NCBI RefSeq assembly: GCF_003594915.1
Contig: NZ_QZCS01000004.1
Span: 1 to 64,000, forward strand
Length of the DNA: 64,000 nucleotides
Direction: 5' to 3'
DNA from: Enterobacter chuandaensis
Lineage (GTDB): Bacteria > Pseudomonadota > Gammaproteobacteria > Enterobacterales > Enterobacteriaceae
Part shown: positions 26,214-35,807 of the stretch, piece by piece
How positions within the stretch are numbered: the first letter of the stretch is position 1
Layout: each line of letters starts with the position of its first letter
Notes under the pieces: generated by a model
Told to the model about the DNA's origin: nothing
Database searches by the model: none
What the model saw: only the letters and a program-made list of their open reading frames with translations
Translations under genes and position numbers: made by a program

Positions 26214-27320
26214 TCAAAGCGACCACCGATCCCGCCCGGCCTCCTTCGCCCGATACAGCGCCGCATCGGCGCGGGCAATAATCTCGGTACCGGCAAGCCC
26301 CTCGACCATACCCGCAATCCCCATGCTCACGGTGACATGGTCGCTAACGGTTGACGCGCCGTGCGGTATGGGCTCCGCACGCAGGCCGTCCTGAATACGC
26401 GAAGCAACTTTTTCCGCTATATTTTCCGGGCAGTTAAACAGGATCACCACAAACTCCTCGCCGCCGTAGCGTGACACCACATCGTCAGGCGTTCGTACTG
26501 ACTGCTTCAACACCTGCGCCACGCGCGTCAGACATTCGTCACCCGCCTGATGCCCGTAGGTATCGTTGTAACGTTTGAAATAGTCGATATCCAGCATGAT
26601 CAGCGAGAACGGTTTCTTCTGCTCAACCGCGTTCTCCAGCACCACCTCCATCTTCCGGCGATTGGCGGTTTTGGTTAACGGATCCTGATGCGCCAGCGCA
26701 TCCAGTCTGGAGATCAGCAGCTGATTTTGCTGGTTACGCCGCCAGGCTTCGTCAAACCAGCTCAACAGGATGAAACGCCCGCAAATCAGGATCAGCGAAA
26801 ACACGCTCCAGATGACTACGAAGTGAAGGTTAAGGCCGTTATTCAGTGTCCAGCTGGTTACCGGCAGGGTGATCCAGAGCGGGAGCACAAAGGCGAGCAA
26901 CCCTTCAGGATAAAAATAGAGCGCCGTTAAGCCGGCGAGTAATAAAATGACGCACAGCGGCCAGACGTGTGGCAGCAGTAATTGGGTGATAAACCAGAAA
27001 CAGGATATCGACCAGATAACGCTACAGATAAACAGCACCACGCTGATACCGGCAATGCGCCGCCAGGCCATCAGGATCAACGCTGCAGAGAGGATAATAA
27101 TGCCGAGCATGGATGCATCGACCATTTTTGTCAGCTGCGGCGAGTGGGGATAAAGGGGATCGCTGGCGTTAAGCAGAACGTGGCGCAGCAGAATCATCAC
27201 GGCAAAGCTGATGTTGACGAAGGCCAGCCAGGGCAGGTTCATCGCCAGCCCGTGCATAACCATGGCGTGGCGCGTCGGCCAGGTTGCGCGCTCAAGTGTC
27301 GGTTTTTTTCTTTTTTCCAT
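26214..27320 (-). CDS. Membrane-anchored diguanylate cyclase
   Basis: 368 residues. An N-terminal region of about six membrane helices (30-200, a MASE-like sensor; QHDPLTK-type GGDEF start appears as HQDPLTKTANRR near 212-223) precedes a GGDEF domain with intact GGEEF at 286-290 and substrate segment MLDIDYFKRYNDTYGH. It should make c-di-GMP. The usual inhibitory RxxD is shifted by one residue (RTPDD), so product inhibition may be weak. It lies between feaB and tynA, which adjoin in E. coli, and is bounded by terminators; the signal sensed is unknown. Confidence 0.88.
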   Translation of the reverse strand: MEKRKKPTLERATWPTRHAMVMHGLAMNLPWLAFVNISFAVMILLRHVLLNASDPLYPHSPQLTKMVDASMLGIIILSAALILMAWRRIAGISVVLFICSVIWSISCFWFITQLLLPHVWPLCVILLLAGLTALYFYPEGLLAFVLPLWITLPVTSWTLNNGLNLHFVVIWSVFSLILICGRFILLSWFDEAWRRNQQNQLLISRLDALAHQDPLTKTANRRKMEVVLENAVEQKKPFSLIMLDIDYFKRYNDTYGHQAGDECLTRVAQVLKQSVRTPDDVVSRYGGEEFVVILFNCPENIAEKVASRIQDGLRAEPIPHGASTVSDHVTVSMGIAGMVEGLAGTEIIARADAALYRAKEAGRDRWSL

Positions 27321-27407
27321 AAAATTCTTTCCCGTCCGGGGGATAAATCATTCAAATGAGATATCAGTAACTATAAGCAAGCCCGGACGATCCTCAAACG
27401 CCGGGGC

Positions 27408-27432
27408 AAAAAAAACCGGGCTATTGCCCGGC
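27408..27432 (-). terminator. Rho-independent terminator of tynA
   Basis: CCGGGC and GCCCGG form a 6-bp stem with a 4-base loop, followed on the minus strand by eight T bases, just past the tynA stop. It separates tynA from the diguanylate cyclase gene on the same strand. Confidence 0.9.
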
Positions 27433-27438
27433 AGGTGG

Positions 27439-29712
27439 TTATTTTTCGTCTTTTTTCTTCCCGAGCGTTGGCGTCTCGTCAAAGAAATTCCATGGTTTAA
27501 GCAGGGTGTGCACCCATTCCGTCGGCATGATCGGCCACTCTTCCGCGCGCGCCACGTGGGTGGTGCCGGTGGTCATCCAGACCACGTCATCCTGGTTATT
27601 CAGCGATTCGTTATCCTTGCTGTACTGACCCAGGCCCGTGTCGTGGATGGAGCGGTTCGGGAATTTCCCTTCCGGATAGAGCTCATCCGGGTGGTAACGC
27701 GTTACCCACAGCTGTTTATCCATAAAGCTCAGGCGATGGTAAATCCACTCGTCCGGGGCAAATTTCGCGCCGGTCGCTACAGGATGAGTACCGCCTGCGT
27801 AAGGGATAATCTGGTACGAGACCGGGTTGCCCATGCGGTTCTCTTTGCTGGTGTTGCTCAGCAGGCGAATGGTGCCCGGGTCGAATTTCTGCGCCGCCTG
27901 CTGTTCAGTATCAATGTCATACTGGTTCACCTGCATGGTGCTGGTGCGCGGGCCACCGGCGGTATTCGGTTTAACTTCCGGGTCCATCGCCACCAGCTTG
28001 TTGTTGATGCCATCTACGTCCATATCCAGGCGGAAATTATAGATGTGCTGGTGGGTGGTGCCCACAATGTTATGGTCGATCAGCGTGCCGTATTTTGTGT
28101 CGTTTTTGGCGGTCGCGTCATGCATGGTTTTCGCCTGAACGCCTTTCACCGCCTCGATACCCGTTGCGCCAGCATCAATGCCGATGGTGCCATTCTCATG
28201 GAATACCCAGTCGAAGATGTAATCGTAGTTGCCAACGGTACTCACCCAGCGCACCACCAGCTCGCGACGCTCGGCGCTGACGTTGGGCTGGCCCATCTCC
28301 TGGTGTTTATATTCTGGTCCGGCGTAGCGTTCAAAAATGGCGATCGCGCGCGGGATCTCCATCGGCGCGCCGGTGTAGTCCGGGATGGTTTCGTTTAGCA
28401 TTACGGCGTTGGACGGCACGTCCTTCCCGCGCACCAGCGGGGAAGTCAGGGTGCCCATACCGTAGTCGCCGGAGTCGAGATAGGCCTTGAAGTACCAGCC
28501 CACGTCCGGATCGCCGTAAGGGACAATCATGCCGCCGAGCGAACCCTGATACATCACCTGACGCTTTTTACCATTGTCGTTGTAGGTGACGGTCGAAATC
28601 ATTGGGCCGACGCGGGAGTCCAGGCTCAGGTGGAAATCCCAGTTCTGCCAGTGCACCATGTCGCCGGTGATGGTGTAGTTCTTGCCTTCTTGCTCGATAA
28701 TTTCCAGCGGTTTTTTCGGCGTCTCTACGCGGTCGCGGCCATCATACGGGCGCGGAGTCATGGGAACCGGCACAACGGCACCTTCTTCAATCTTCTGGAT
28801 CTTCTTCTGCTCAAGGTCGACCACAGCCACCAGGTTCTCGATCGGGTGCGCCCAGTAGTTGCCGTCGCCGACATCCAGATAGCTCACCACCTTCAGCAGG
28901 CGGTCTTCCTGCTTCAGGCCGTCTTTACCGTCGAAATAGCCGACGGTCAGCGGCGTGGTAATCACTTTTTTCGGGTCGGTGATGCCGTGTTTTTTCAGCA
29001 CCTCGGCAAACTCTGTGCTCTCGTTGATAATTTGCTGCACCGCGGTGAAATCATCCAGCAGCACCATGCCGTGCGCGTCTTTCACCGCTTCCCAGCGCAG
29101 GATTTTTTTATCCTTCAGATCCACCACGCTTTCGATAACGTGCTTGCCGTCGAGCATGACGATCTTCGCCTGGCGAGGGGCATCCACTGCCGTACCGTTG
29201 AGCACAAAGTCCCACACTTTGGCTTTCGCTGGTTCCGCAAGGGCGATCTGGGTAAAGCGGGTGTTTGGTTTAAAATCCGCAGAGGCTTTCACAATCTCCA
29301 CGGCCTGCTTAATTTCGTCCGCCGTTAGCGCGTTCAGCGGGTGAGGGCGTTTTTCAACCTGGAAGGTCTGGTCAAGGCCGGACTGGAAAACATCGTTGAT
29401 GAAGGTCTCTGGGATAAAGGCTTTTTTGCCCTTCATCACTACCGGCACCTCGAGTTTGAGGGTTTGACCGTTGACGATGGCGGTTTTTGCGCCCGGTTTG
29501 ACCTTCACAAAGGCACCGTCTTTCGCAATGGTGAACATCTGTGCGTAATCATCCCACTGCACGTCCGCGCCAAAATCCTGCAGCGTTTTGTCCATCGGGA
29601 CCATATGCGCCTCGCTGCCGTGGGCGAAAACAGGGGATTGCCAGGCGCAACACAGCGCAACGGCCATGGCCAGCGCCGTTCTACGGGCAGAAAAAGAAGA
29701 ATTGCTTCCCAT
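27439..29712 (-). CDS. tynA: Periplasmic copper amine oxidase TynA
   Basis: 757 residues from the ATG at 29712, equal to E. coli TynA; a longer frame begins upstream but GATGAGGTCTACG places the ribosome site here. A Sec leader (about 1-30) is followed by the oxidase. Tyr496 in GNYDYIFDW is the topaquinone precursor (466 in mature numbering), and THQHIYNF supplies copper-ligand histidines. It oxidises phenylethylamine, tyramine and dopamine to aldehydes with release of ammonia and peroxide. Its products feed FeaB and then Paa. FeaR-type sites lie upstream. Confidence 0.95.
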   Translation of the reverse strand: MGSNSSFSARRTALAMAVALCCAWQSPVFAHGSEAHMVPMDKTLQDFGADVQWDDYAQMFTIAKDGAFVKVKPGAKTAIVNGQTLKLEVPVVMKGKKAFIPETFINDVFQSGLDQTFQVEKRPHPLNALTADEIKQAVEIVKASADFKPNTRFTQIALAEPAKAKVWDFVLNGTAVDAPRQAKIVMLDGKHVIESVVDLKDKKILRWEAVKDAHGMVLLDDFTAVQQIINESTEFAEVLKKHGITDPKKVITTPLTVGYFDGKDGLKQEDRLLKVVSYLDVGDGNYWAHPIENLVAVVDLEQKKIQKIEEGAVVPVPMTPRPYDGRDRVETPKKPLEIIEQEGKNYTITGDMVHWQNWDFHLSLDSRVGPMISTVTYNDNGKKRQVMYQGSLGGMIVPYGDPDVGWYFKAYLDSGDYGMGTLTSPLVRGKDVPSNAVMLNETIPDYTGAPMEIPRAIAIFERYAGPEYKHQEMGQPNVSAERRELVVRWVSTVGNYDYIFDWVFHENGTIGIDAGATGIEAVKGVQAKTMHDATAKNDTKYGTLIDHNIVGTTHQHIYNFRLDMDVDGINNKLVAMDPEVKPNTAGGPRTSTMQVNQYDIDTEQQAAQKFDPGTIRLLSNTSKENRMGNPVSYQIIPYAGGTHPVATGAKFAPDEWIYHRLSFMDKQLWVTRYHPDELYPEGKFPNRSIHDTGLGQYSKDNESLNNQDDVVWMTTGTTHVARAEEWPIMPTEWVHTLLKPWNFFDETPTLGKKKDEK

Positions 29713-29781
29713 CGTAGACCTCATCTTGTTGTGTTTATTGTGTTGTGACAGCCTTATCCTGACAGGCCCATGAGAAAAGCG

Positions 29782-29819
29782 TTTGCCTGCATCTGCCAGG
29801 TTATTTGTTGATCTTGCCA
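29782..29819 (-). promoter_or_regulatory. Two FeaR-type sites upstream of tynA
   Basis: Read on the minus strand, 29804-29819 is TGGCA-N8-AAA, fitting the FeaR pattern. A second TGGCA begins exactly 21 bp downstream, with AAA one base further than usual (N9; 29782-29798). The same 21-bp period occurs before feaB, which supports these as paired FeaR sites. Confidence 0.55.
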
Positions 29820-29866
29820 GGTTAAAAAAAGAGCGGGGGGAAATCACATGCTCGTGCAGATTAATT

Positions 29867-29902
29867 CCCTCTCCCCTGTGGGGGAGAGGGTCAGGGTGAG
29901 GG
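29867..29902. repeat. REP-like palindromic repeat, copy 2
   Basis: Same palindromic unit as 26159-26190, here CCCTCTCCCC...GGGGAGAGGG then TCAGGGTGAGGG. It lies in the gap after the paaZ stop and before the tynA promoter. Confidence 0.7.
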
Positions 29903-29907
29903 GGACG

Positions 29908-31950
29908 TTACCTGAAATCACCCCGCTGGCGCGCCACCAGCGTCAGGATGGAGTAGAGCGCCACGGCCTGCTGGTGCTGGTTGAAAATCTCAACCGCCCA
30001 CTCTACCACGCCGGTCGGTTTCTCCTCGGCGGTACGCTGTTTCTTCAGCGTTTTACGTTTGCAGGTCAGGCGCACCTGAATGGTGTCGCCCGGCTTGACC
30101 GGCTCGATAAAGCGCAGGTTTTCCATACCGTAGTTGGCAATCACCGGCCCGACGCCCGCGTCGACAAACAGTCCCGCCGCGGCGGAGATCAGGAAGTAGC
30201 CGTGGACCACGCGTTCGCCAAAGATCGACTCTGCCGCACCGATCTTGTCCATATGGGCGTAGAAATGGTCTCCGCTCAGGCAGGCAAAGTTCACAATGTC
30301 CGCTTCCGTGAGGGTGCGGCGCGGCGTAAGCAGGCTGTCGCCCGGCTGTAGCTCCTCGAAGTATTTGCGGAACGGATGCACGCGATCTTCCTGCACCGTT
30401 GCGCCACGCACCCACTGTTTGCCAATGGCGGCCAGCATCGACGGGCTGCCCTGAATCGCGGTGCGCTGCAGGTAGTGTTTCACCGCGCGCAGGCCGCCCA
30501 GCTCTTCGCCGCCGCCCGCGCGCCCCGGGCCGCCGTGGACCAGCTGCGGCAGCGGGGAGCCGTGGCCGGTGGACTCTTTCGATGACTCCTCGTTAAGGAT
30601 CTGAATACGCCCGTGGGCGCGCGCCGCGCCGGCAATAAACTGGCGGGCAATCGCCGAATCGGCTGTGACCAGCGTCCCCGCCAGGCTGCCGCCGCCCGCG
30701 CGGACAAGCTGCATGGCGTGGTCTGCGCTGCGATACGGCATCAGCGTAGCGACCGGGCCGAAGGCTTCGGTATCGTGCACGGCAGGCGTTTCATCCGGCT
30801 GAGGGCAGAACAGCAGGGTCGGCGGGAAGAACGCGCCCGCGGCCTGTAGATCCGCTTTGCCGCCAAGACGGATTTGGCAGCCTGCGGCGATCAGCTGATC
30901 CACTTTCTCCTGCACGTCCGCCCGCTGTTCGGCGTTGACCAGCGCCCCCATCTTCACGCCTTCCTGCGCCGGGTCGCCCACCACCACCTTTTCCAGGCGG
31001 GCAATCAGCGCCTGGCTTACGGCATCAACCTGGCTTTGCGGGACGATAATCCGGCGAATGGCGGTACATTTCTGCCCGGCCTTGGCGGTCATCTCGCGGA
31101 CCACCTCCCGGATAAACAGCGCAAATTCCGGCTGTTCCGGCGTGACGTCTTCCCCCAGCACGCAGCAGTTCAGGGAGTCGGCTTCCATGGTAAACGGTAT
31201 TGAATTCGCCACAATATTCGGGTGCACGCGCAGGCTTTGCCCGGTGCTGGCGGAGCCGGTAAAGGTCACCACGTCCTGGCTGTCGAGCTGGTCGAGGAGA
31301 TCGCCCGCGCCGCCGCAAATCAGGCTGATGGCGCCGTCCGGCACCAGCCCGCTGTCCACGATGGATTTCACCATCGCCTGAGTCACCTGCGCGGTAGCGG
31401 TGGCGGGCTTGATGATGGCGGGCATTCCGGCCAGCCAGGTCGGTGCCAGCTTTTCCAGCATCCCCCAGCAGGGGAAGTTAAAGGCGTTGATGTGCACCGC
31501 CACGCCGGATTTTGAGGTGAGGACGTGGCGCGCCGCAAAGCCGCCTTCTTTCGACAGCGGGATCAATTCATCTTCCGGCCACAGCGTGTCGTCAGGCAGC
31601 TCGCGGCTGCCCAGACTGGCGTAAGTGAAGAGGGTGCCGATGCCGCCCTCAATATCGACCCAGCTGTCCGCTTTCGTCGCGCCCGTCTGGGCGGACAGGG
31701 CATAAAACGTCTCTTTCTCGCTAAGCAGGTGCTTCGCCACCGCTTTCAGCATGGCGGCACGTTCGATAAAGGTCATGGCGCGCAATGCCTCGCCCCCATG
31801 CTCAATGGCATAGCGACGGGCGGCCGCCATGTCCAGCCCTTCGCTGGTCACTTCCCAGAGTGCTTCGCCGCTGATGGCGTGATGAATCGCGCGTTCGCGG
31901 CCCCGGCCAGATTGCCAGGTACCGGACAAGAAGCTGGCTAACTGCTGCAT
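29908..31950 (-). CDS. paaZ: PaaZ, bifunctional oxepin-CoA hydrolase / aldehyde dehydrogenase
   Basis: 680 residues (E. coli 681). The N-terminal aldehyde dehydrogenase domain (about 1-520) has catalytic Cys295 in AGQKCTA. The C-terminal MaoC-type hydratase domain (about 530-680) begins with the [20 protein letters not shown] segment and contains GDHFYAHMD. It opens the oxepin-CoA ring and oxidises the resulting semialdehyde to 3-oxo-5,6-dehydrosuberyl-CoA. It is transcribed divergently from paaA; a PaaX-type pair lies in its promoter. GGAGATAAGCG precedes the ATG. Confidence 0.95.
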   Translation of the reverse strand: MQQLASFLSGTWQSGRGRERAIHHAISGEALWEVTSEGLDMAAARRYAIEHGGEALRAMTFIERAAMLKAVAKHLLSEKETFYALSAQTGATKADSWVDIEGGIGTLFTYASLGSRELPDDTLWPEDELIPLSKEGGFAARHVLTSKSGVAVHINAFNFPCWGMLEKLAPTWLAGMPAIIKPATATAQVTQAMVKSIVDSGLVPDGAISLICGGAGDLLDQLDSQDVVTFTGSASTGQSLRVHPNIVANSIPFTMEADSLNCCVLGEDVTPEQPEFALFIREVVREMTAKAGQKCTAIRRIIVPQSQVDAVSQALIARLEKVVVGDPAQEGVKMGALVNAEQRADVQEKVDQLIAAGCQIRLGGKADLQAAGAFFPPTLLFCPQPDETPAVHDTEAFGPVATLMPYRSADHAMQLVRAGGGSLAGTLVTADSAIARQFIAGAARAHGRIQILNEESSKESTGHGSPLPQLVHGGPGRAGGGEELGGLRAVKHYLQRTAIQGSPSMLAAIGKQWVRGATVQEDRVHPFRKYFEELQPGDSLLTPRRTLTEADIVNFACLSGDHFYAHMDKIGAAESIFGERVVHGYFLISAAAGLFVDAGVGPVIANYGMENLRFIEPVKPGDTIQVRLTCKRKTLKKQRTAEEKPTGVVEWAVEIFNQHQQAVALYSILTLVARQRGDFR

Positions 31951-31971
31951 CGCTTATCTCCAAATGTTTCG

Positions 31972-32004
31972 TGATTTCACTATTAATAGTTTGATCGTGA
32001 ATCA
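31972..32004. promoter_or_regulatory. PaaX-type half-site pair at the paaZ promoter
   Basis: TGATTT (31972-31977) and GAATCA (31999-32004) are inverted with a 21-base spacer, just upstream of paaZ. The right half with flanks, read on the minus strand as TTTATGATTCACGAT, fits the PaaX consensus reported for E. coli at nearly every position. Confidence 0.55.
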
Positions 32005-32106
32005 TAAAAATCAAGCTGTGTTTTTAATGAATTGTTAACGTTGTGATCTGGCTGGACGAATCGCCTCGCGTAAACGCGCTTTGCAAAAGGCCTGAAGTAA
32101 AAGCCT

Positions 32107-32122
32107 TGCGAGCAGCATCACA
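32107..32122 (+). promoter_or_regulatory. CRP-like site upstream of paaA
   Basis: TGCGA-N6-TCACA differs from the CRP consensus at one position. In E. coli the paaA promoter is CRP- and IHF-dependent, with CRP bound about 55 bp before the transcript start; that would put the start near 32170, just ahead of the PaaX pair. Confidence 0.55.
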
Positions 32123-32182
32123 AAACCGGGAAACAATTCTTGGGGTTATATTTAACCTTTGTGTAACTTTTAAAAAACAAAG

Positions 32183-32222
32183 TGATTCAACATTTCGCTT
32201 TAATTTGCAAACTAACGAATCA
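32183..32222 (+). promoter_or_regulatory. PaaX operator at the paaA promoter
   Basis: TGATTC (32183-32188) and GAATCA (32217-32222) are inverted with a 28-base spacer, immediately before the paaA start. This matches the operator arrangement known at the E. coli Pa promoter, where PaaX represses until phenylacetyl-CoA binds. Confidence 0.7.
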
Positions 32223-32235
32223 TAAAGGTGATGAC

Positions 32236-33165
32236 GTGACGCAAGAACAACGGTTTGAGCAGCGCATAGCGCAGGAGACGGCGATTGAGCCTCAGGACTG
32301 GATGCCGGACGCCTACCGTAAAACGCTGATCCGCCAGATTGGTCAGCACGCGCACTCCGAAATTGTCGGCATGCTGCCGGAAGGGAACTGGATCGCCCGC
32401 GCGCCAACGCTGCGCCGAAAGGCGATCCTGCTGGCGAAAGTGCAGGACGAAGCCGGACACGGGCTCTACCTCTACAGCGCGGCGGAAACGCTGGGCTGCG
32501 CGCGGGAAGACATCTACCAGAAGATGCTCGACGGCAAGATGAAATACTCCTCCATCTTTAACTATCCGACCCTGAGCTGGGCCGACATTGGCGTGATTGG
32601 CTGGCTGGTGGACGGTGCGGCCATCGTCAACCAGGTGGCGCTGTGCCGGACCTCGTACGGTCCGTATGCCCGCGCGATGGTGAAAATCTGTAAAGAAGAG
32701 AGTTTCCACCAGCGCCAGGGCTTTGAGGCCTGCATGGCGCTGGCGCAGGGGAGTGAAGCGCAGCGTCAGATGCTGCAGGACGCCATCAACCGCTTCTGGT
32801 GGCCGGCGCTGATGATGTTCGGGCCGAACGACGACAATTCGCCAAACAGCGCCCGCAGCCTGGCCTGGAAAATCAAGCGCTTCGGTAATGACGAGCTGCG
32901 CCAGCGCTTTGTCGACAACACGGTGCCGCAGGTGGAGATGCTGGGCATGACGGTGCCGGATCCGGATCTGCGTTTCGATGAAGAGAGCGGTCACTACCGC
33001 TTCGGTGAAATCGACTGGCAGGAGTTTGACGAGGTCATTAACGGGCGCGGCATCTGCAACCACGAGCGCCTGGCCGCCAAGCGTAAAGCCTGGGAAGAGG
33101 GCGCGTGGGTGCGGGAAGCCGCGTTGGCGCACGCCGAAAAACAACGTACCCGTCAGGCCGCATAA
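32236..33165 (+). CDS. paaA: PaaA, catalytic subunit of phenylacetyl-CoA 1,2-epoxidase
   Basis: 309 residues. The four-helix di-iron fold shows DEAGHG and EESFHQ iron-ligand segments. With PaaB, PaaC and PaaE it forms the oxygenase that converts phenylacetyl-CoA to the ring 1,2-epoxide; PaaA holds the iron and substrate. The start is GTG at 32236 (MTQEQRFEQ, as in E. coli); an upstream ATG at 32182 would place the PaaX operator inside the gene. First gene of paaABCDEFGHIJK, all closely spaced. Confidence 0.96.
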   Translation: MTQEQRFEQRIAQETAIEPQDWMPDAYRKTLIRQIGQHAHSEIVGMLPEGNWIARAPTLRRKAILLAKVQDEAGHGLYLYSAAETLGCAREDIYQKMLDGKMKYSSIFNYPTLSWADIGVIGWLVDGAAIVNQVALCRTSYGPYARAMVKICKEESFHQRQGFEACMALAQGSEAQRQMLQDAINRFWWPALMMFGPNDDNSPNSARSLAWKIKRFGNDELRQRFVDNTVPQVEMLGMTVPDPDLRFDEESGHYRFGEIDWQEFDEVINGRGICNHERLAAKRKAWEEGAWVREAALAHAEKQRTRQAA

Positions 33166-33177
33166 GAGGAAATAACC

Positions 33178-33465
33178 ATGAGCAATGTCTACTGGCCGCT
33201 GTACGAAGTGTTCGTACGCAGCAAACAAGGGTTATCGCACCGTCACGTGGGCAGCCTGCATGCCGCCGACGATCGCATGGCGCTGGAAAATGCGCGCGAT
33301 GCCTACACCCGCCGCAGCGAAGGCTGTTCTATCTGGGTGGTGAAGGCGAGCGAGATTGTCGCCTCCCAGCCGGAAGAGAGCTGCGAGTTCTTCGACCCGG
33401 CGGAAAGCAAGGTTTACCGCCATCCGACGTTCTACACCATCCCTGACGGCATCGAGCATATGTGA
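33178..33465 (+). CDS. paaB: PaaB, epoxidase subunit
   Basis: 95 residues, the same as E. coli PaaB. A small protein lacking cofactors, thought to bridge PaaA-PaaC units in the multicomponent oxygenase. It starts SNVYWPLYEVFVRSKQG and contains HRHVGSLHAADD, both conserved. It is 12 bases after paaA with an AAGAGGAAATAACC ribosome site. Confidence 0.95.
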   Translation: MSNVYWPLYEVFVRSKQGLSHRHVGSLHAADDRMALENARDAYTRRSEGCSIWVVKASEIVASQPEESCEFFDPAESKVYRHPTFYTIPDGIEHM

Positions 33466-33473
33466 GGCAAAGA

Positions 33474-34220
33474 ATGAATTCAGTGACTGCCTATGCCCTG
33501 CGTCTGGGCGACAACGGTCTGGTGCTTTCCCAGCGTCTCGGTGCCTGGTGCGGCCACGCGCCGGAGCTCGAGATTGACCTCGCGCTCGCCAATATCGGCC
33601 TCGACCTGCTGGGGCAGGCGCGCAATTTCCTGACCTACGCCGCGCAGTTAGAAGGCCAGGGCGATGAAGACACCCTGGCGTTTGGCCGCGATGAGCGTCA
33701 GTTCCACAACGTCCTGCTGGTGGAGCAGCCGAACGGCAGCTTCGCCGACACCATTGCCCGCCAGTACCTGATGGACGCCTGGAACGTGGCGCTGTACGAA
33801 CGTCTGACTCAGAGCAGCGACGGCCAGCTGGCCGCCATCGCCGCCAAAGCGATTAAAGAGGCGCGCTACCACCTGCGCTTTAGCCGGGGCTGGCTGGTGC
33901 GGCTGGGCGACGGGACCGAAACCTCCGCGCAAAAAATGCAGCAGGCTATCGACAACGTGTGGCGTTTTACGGCGGAGCTGTTTGAAGCCGATGACGTCGA
34001 GCTGGCGCTGATTGAATCCGGCGTGGCGGTGGATCCGCGAACTCTGCGCCAGCCGTGGGAAAGCGAGGTGTTTGCCGGTCTTCACGAAGCCACCCTGAGG
34101 ATGCCCGAAGAAGCGGCGTACCGCACCGGGGGTAAGCAGGGGCTGCATACCGAACATCTGGGCCCGATGCTGGCGGAAATGCAGTATCTCCAGCGCGCGT
34201 ATCCCGGTCAGCAGTGGTAA
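33474..34220 (+). CDS. paaC: PaaC, structural subunit of the epoxidase
   Basis: 248 residues from the ATG at 33474 (an earlier in-frame start would add four residues without a better ribosome site). It shares the di-iron fold of PaaA, but in the family it lacks a working metal centre and stabilises PaaA. It shows LDLLGQARNFLTYAAQLEG and KEARYHLRFSRGW. It is 8 bases beyond paaB. Confidence 0.95.
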   Translation: MNSVTAYALRLGDNGLVLSQRLGAWCGHAPELEIDLALANIGLDLLGQARNFLTYAAQLEGQGDEDTLAFGRDERQFHNVLLVEQPNGSFADTIARQYLMDAWNVALYERLTQSSDGQLAAIAAKAIKEARYHLRFSRGWLVRLGDGTETSAQKMQQAIDNVWRFTAELFEADDVELALIESGVAVDPRTLRQPWESEVFAGLHEATLRMPEEAAYRTGGKQGLHTEHLGPMLAEMQYLQRAYPGQQW

Positions 34221-34231
34221 AGGAGAACGCT

Positions 34232-34729
34232 ATGCAACGCCTCGTCGACATCGTGCCCGCGCAAATACCTGAGATCTGGACACTGCTAAGCCAGATCCCC
34301 GATCCGGAAGTGCCGGTATTAACCATCACCGATTTAGGCATGGTGCGCAGCGTGAAGGCGCAGGGGGAAGGCTGGGTCATTGGCTTTACGCCCACCTACT
34401 CGGGCTGCCCGGCAACCGAACACCTGCTGGGGGCGATCCGCGACGCGATGACTAAACGCGGCTTTACTCCGGTGCATATCGTGCTTCAGCTAGAACCAGC
34501 CTGGACCACCGACTGGATGACTCCCGACGCGCGCGAGCGCCTGCGGGCTTACGGCATCAGTCCGCCCGTGGGGCACAGCTGTCACGCGCACGCGCCGGTG
34601 GAGGTGAGCTGCCCGCGCTGCGCCAGCACCGACACCTCGCTTATCAGTGAATTTGGCTCGACGGCCTGCAAAGCGCTCTACCGCTGCAACACCTGCCGCG
34701 AGCCCTTCGACTATTTCAAATGTATCTGA
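34232..34729 (+). CDS. paaD: PaaD, iron-sulfur maturation factor for the epoxidase
   Basis: 165 residues. An N-terminal DUF59/MIP18-like domain (PDPEVPVLTITDLGMVR; SGCPATE) and a C-terminal zinc-ribbon-like region with CPRC and CNTC. PaaD is required for epoxidase activity, probably by loading the iron-sulfur cluster of PaaE. AAGGAGAACGCT precedes the ATG at 34232, which also matches the E. coli start. Confidence 0.94.
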   Translation: MQRLVDIVPAQIPEIWTLLSQIPDPEVPVLTITDLGMVRSVKAQGEGWVIGFTPTYSGCPATEHLLGAIRDAMTKRGFTPVHIVLQLEPAWTTDWMTPDARERLRAYGISPPVGHSCHAHAPVEVSCPRCASTDTSLISEFGSTACKALYRCNTCREPFDYFKCI

Positions 34730-34736
34730 GGCTGCC

Positions 34737-35807
34737 ATGACAACGTTTCATTCATTAACAGTGGCAAAAGTGGAACCCGAAACCCGCGACGCGGTGACTA
34801 TCACGTTCGCGGTGCCGCAGGCGTTGCAGGAAGCCTATCGCTTCCGCCCTGGCCAGCACCTGACCCTGAAAACGACGCTGGGCAAGGACGAGCTGCGCCG
34901 CTGCTACTCCATCTGCCGCAGCACCGCGCCGGGCGAGATCAGCGTGGCGGTCAAAGCTATCGAAGGCGGGCGTTTCTCCCGCTATGCCCGGGATGAGATC
35001 AAAGCGGGCATGGCGCTGGAGGTGATGGTTCCGCAGGGGCAGTTTGGCTACCAGCCGAGGGCTGAACGTGAAGGCCACTATCTGGCGATTGCCGCAGGCT
35101 CCGGGATCACCCCGATGCTGGCGATCATCTCCGCCACGCTGGCAACCGAACCCAACAGCCATTTCACCCTGATCTACGGCAACCGCAGCAGTCAGAGCAT
35201 GATGTTCCGCCAGGCGCTGGCGGACCTGAAGGACAAATATCCGCAGCGTTTACAGCTGATCTCCATCTTTAGCCAGGAGCGGCTGGACAGCGATCTGCTC
35301 TTTGGACGCATCGACGGGGAAAAGCTGCAGGCGCTGGCGAAAACCCTGATCAACTTCCGCCAGTACGACGAGGCGTTTATCTGCGGCCCGTCGGCGATGA
35401 TGGACGACGCCGAAGCGACGCTGAAGGCGCTGGGGATGCCGGAAAAATCCATTCACCTTGAGCGCTTTAACACCTCAGGGATCACCGTGAAGCGTGCGGT
35501 GCACGTACAGGCAGAAGGTCAAAAAGTGACCGTGCGTCAGGACGGGCGCGACCGTGAAATCACCCTGACGGCGGACGACGAAAGCATTCTTGATGCCGCC
35601 CTGAGGCAGGGGGCGGATCTTCCTTACGCCTGCAAGGGCGGCGTGTGCGCCACCTGCAAATGCAAAGTGCTGCGCGGCAAAGTGGACATGGCAACCAACT
35701 ACAGCCTGGAGCCGGACGAGCTGGCCGCCGGGTACGTACTGAGCTGTCAGTCGCTGCCGTTGACCGCCGACGTGATTGTCGACTTTGACGCGAAGGGGAT
35801 GGCATGA
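34737..35807 (+). CDS. paaE: PaaE, NADPH reductase subunit of the epoxidase
   Basis: 356 residues. FAD domain (RCYSICR near 55-65), NAD(P) domain (AIAAGSGITPMLAI), and C-terminal plant-type 2Fe-2S domain with Cys299, Cys304, Cys307 and Cys337. It passes electrons from NADPH to the PaaA di-iron site. The ATG at 34737 follows the paaD stop by 7 bases; the long upstream frame overlaps paaD and is not used. Confidence 0.95.
   Translation: MTTFHSLTVAKVEPETRDAVTITFAVPQALQEAYRFRPGQHLTLKTTLGKDELRRCYSICRSTAPGEISVAVKAIEGGRFSRYARDEIKAGMALEVMVPQGQFGYQPRAEREGHYLAIAAGSGITPMLAIISATLATEPNSHFTLIYGNRSSQSMMFRQALADLKDKYPQRLQLISIFSQERLDSDLLFGRIDGEKLQALAKTLINFRQYDEAFICGPSAMMDDAEATLKALGMPEKSIHLERFNTSGITVKRAVHVQAEGQKVTVRQDGRDREITLTADDESILDAALRQGADLPYACKGGVCATCKCKVLRGKVDMATNYSLEPDELAAGYVLSCQSLPLTADVIVDFDAKGMA

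Noticed and set aside
26159..29902. Two similar palindromic units considered as a CRISPR or IS end pair
   Set aside because: Only two copies nearly 4 kb apart with genes between and no spacers; they fit scattered REP-like elements better.
32212..33228. 338-codon minus-strand open frame opposite paaA
   Set aside because: It runs antisense to the conserved epoxidase gene, with no ribosome site or known domain; a high-GC shadow.
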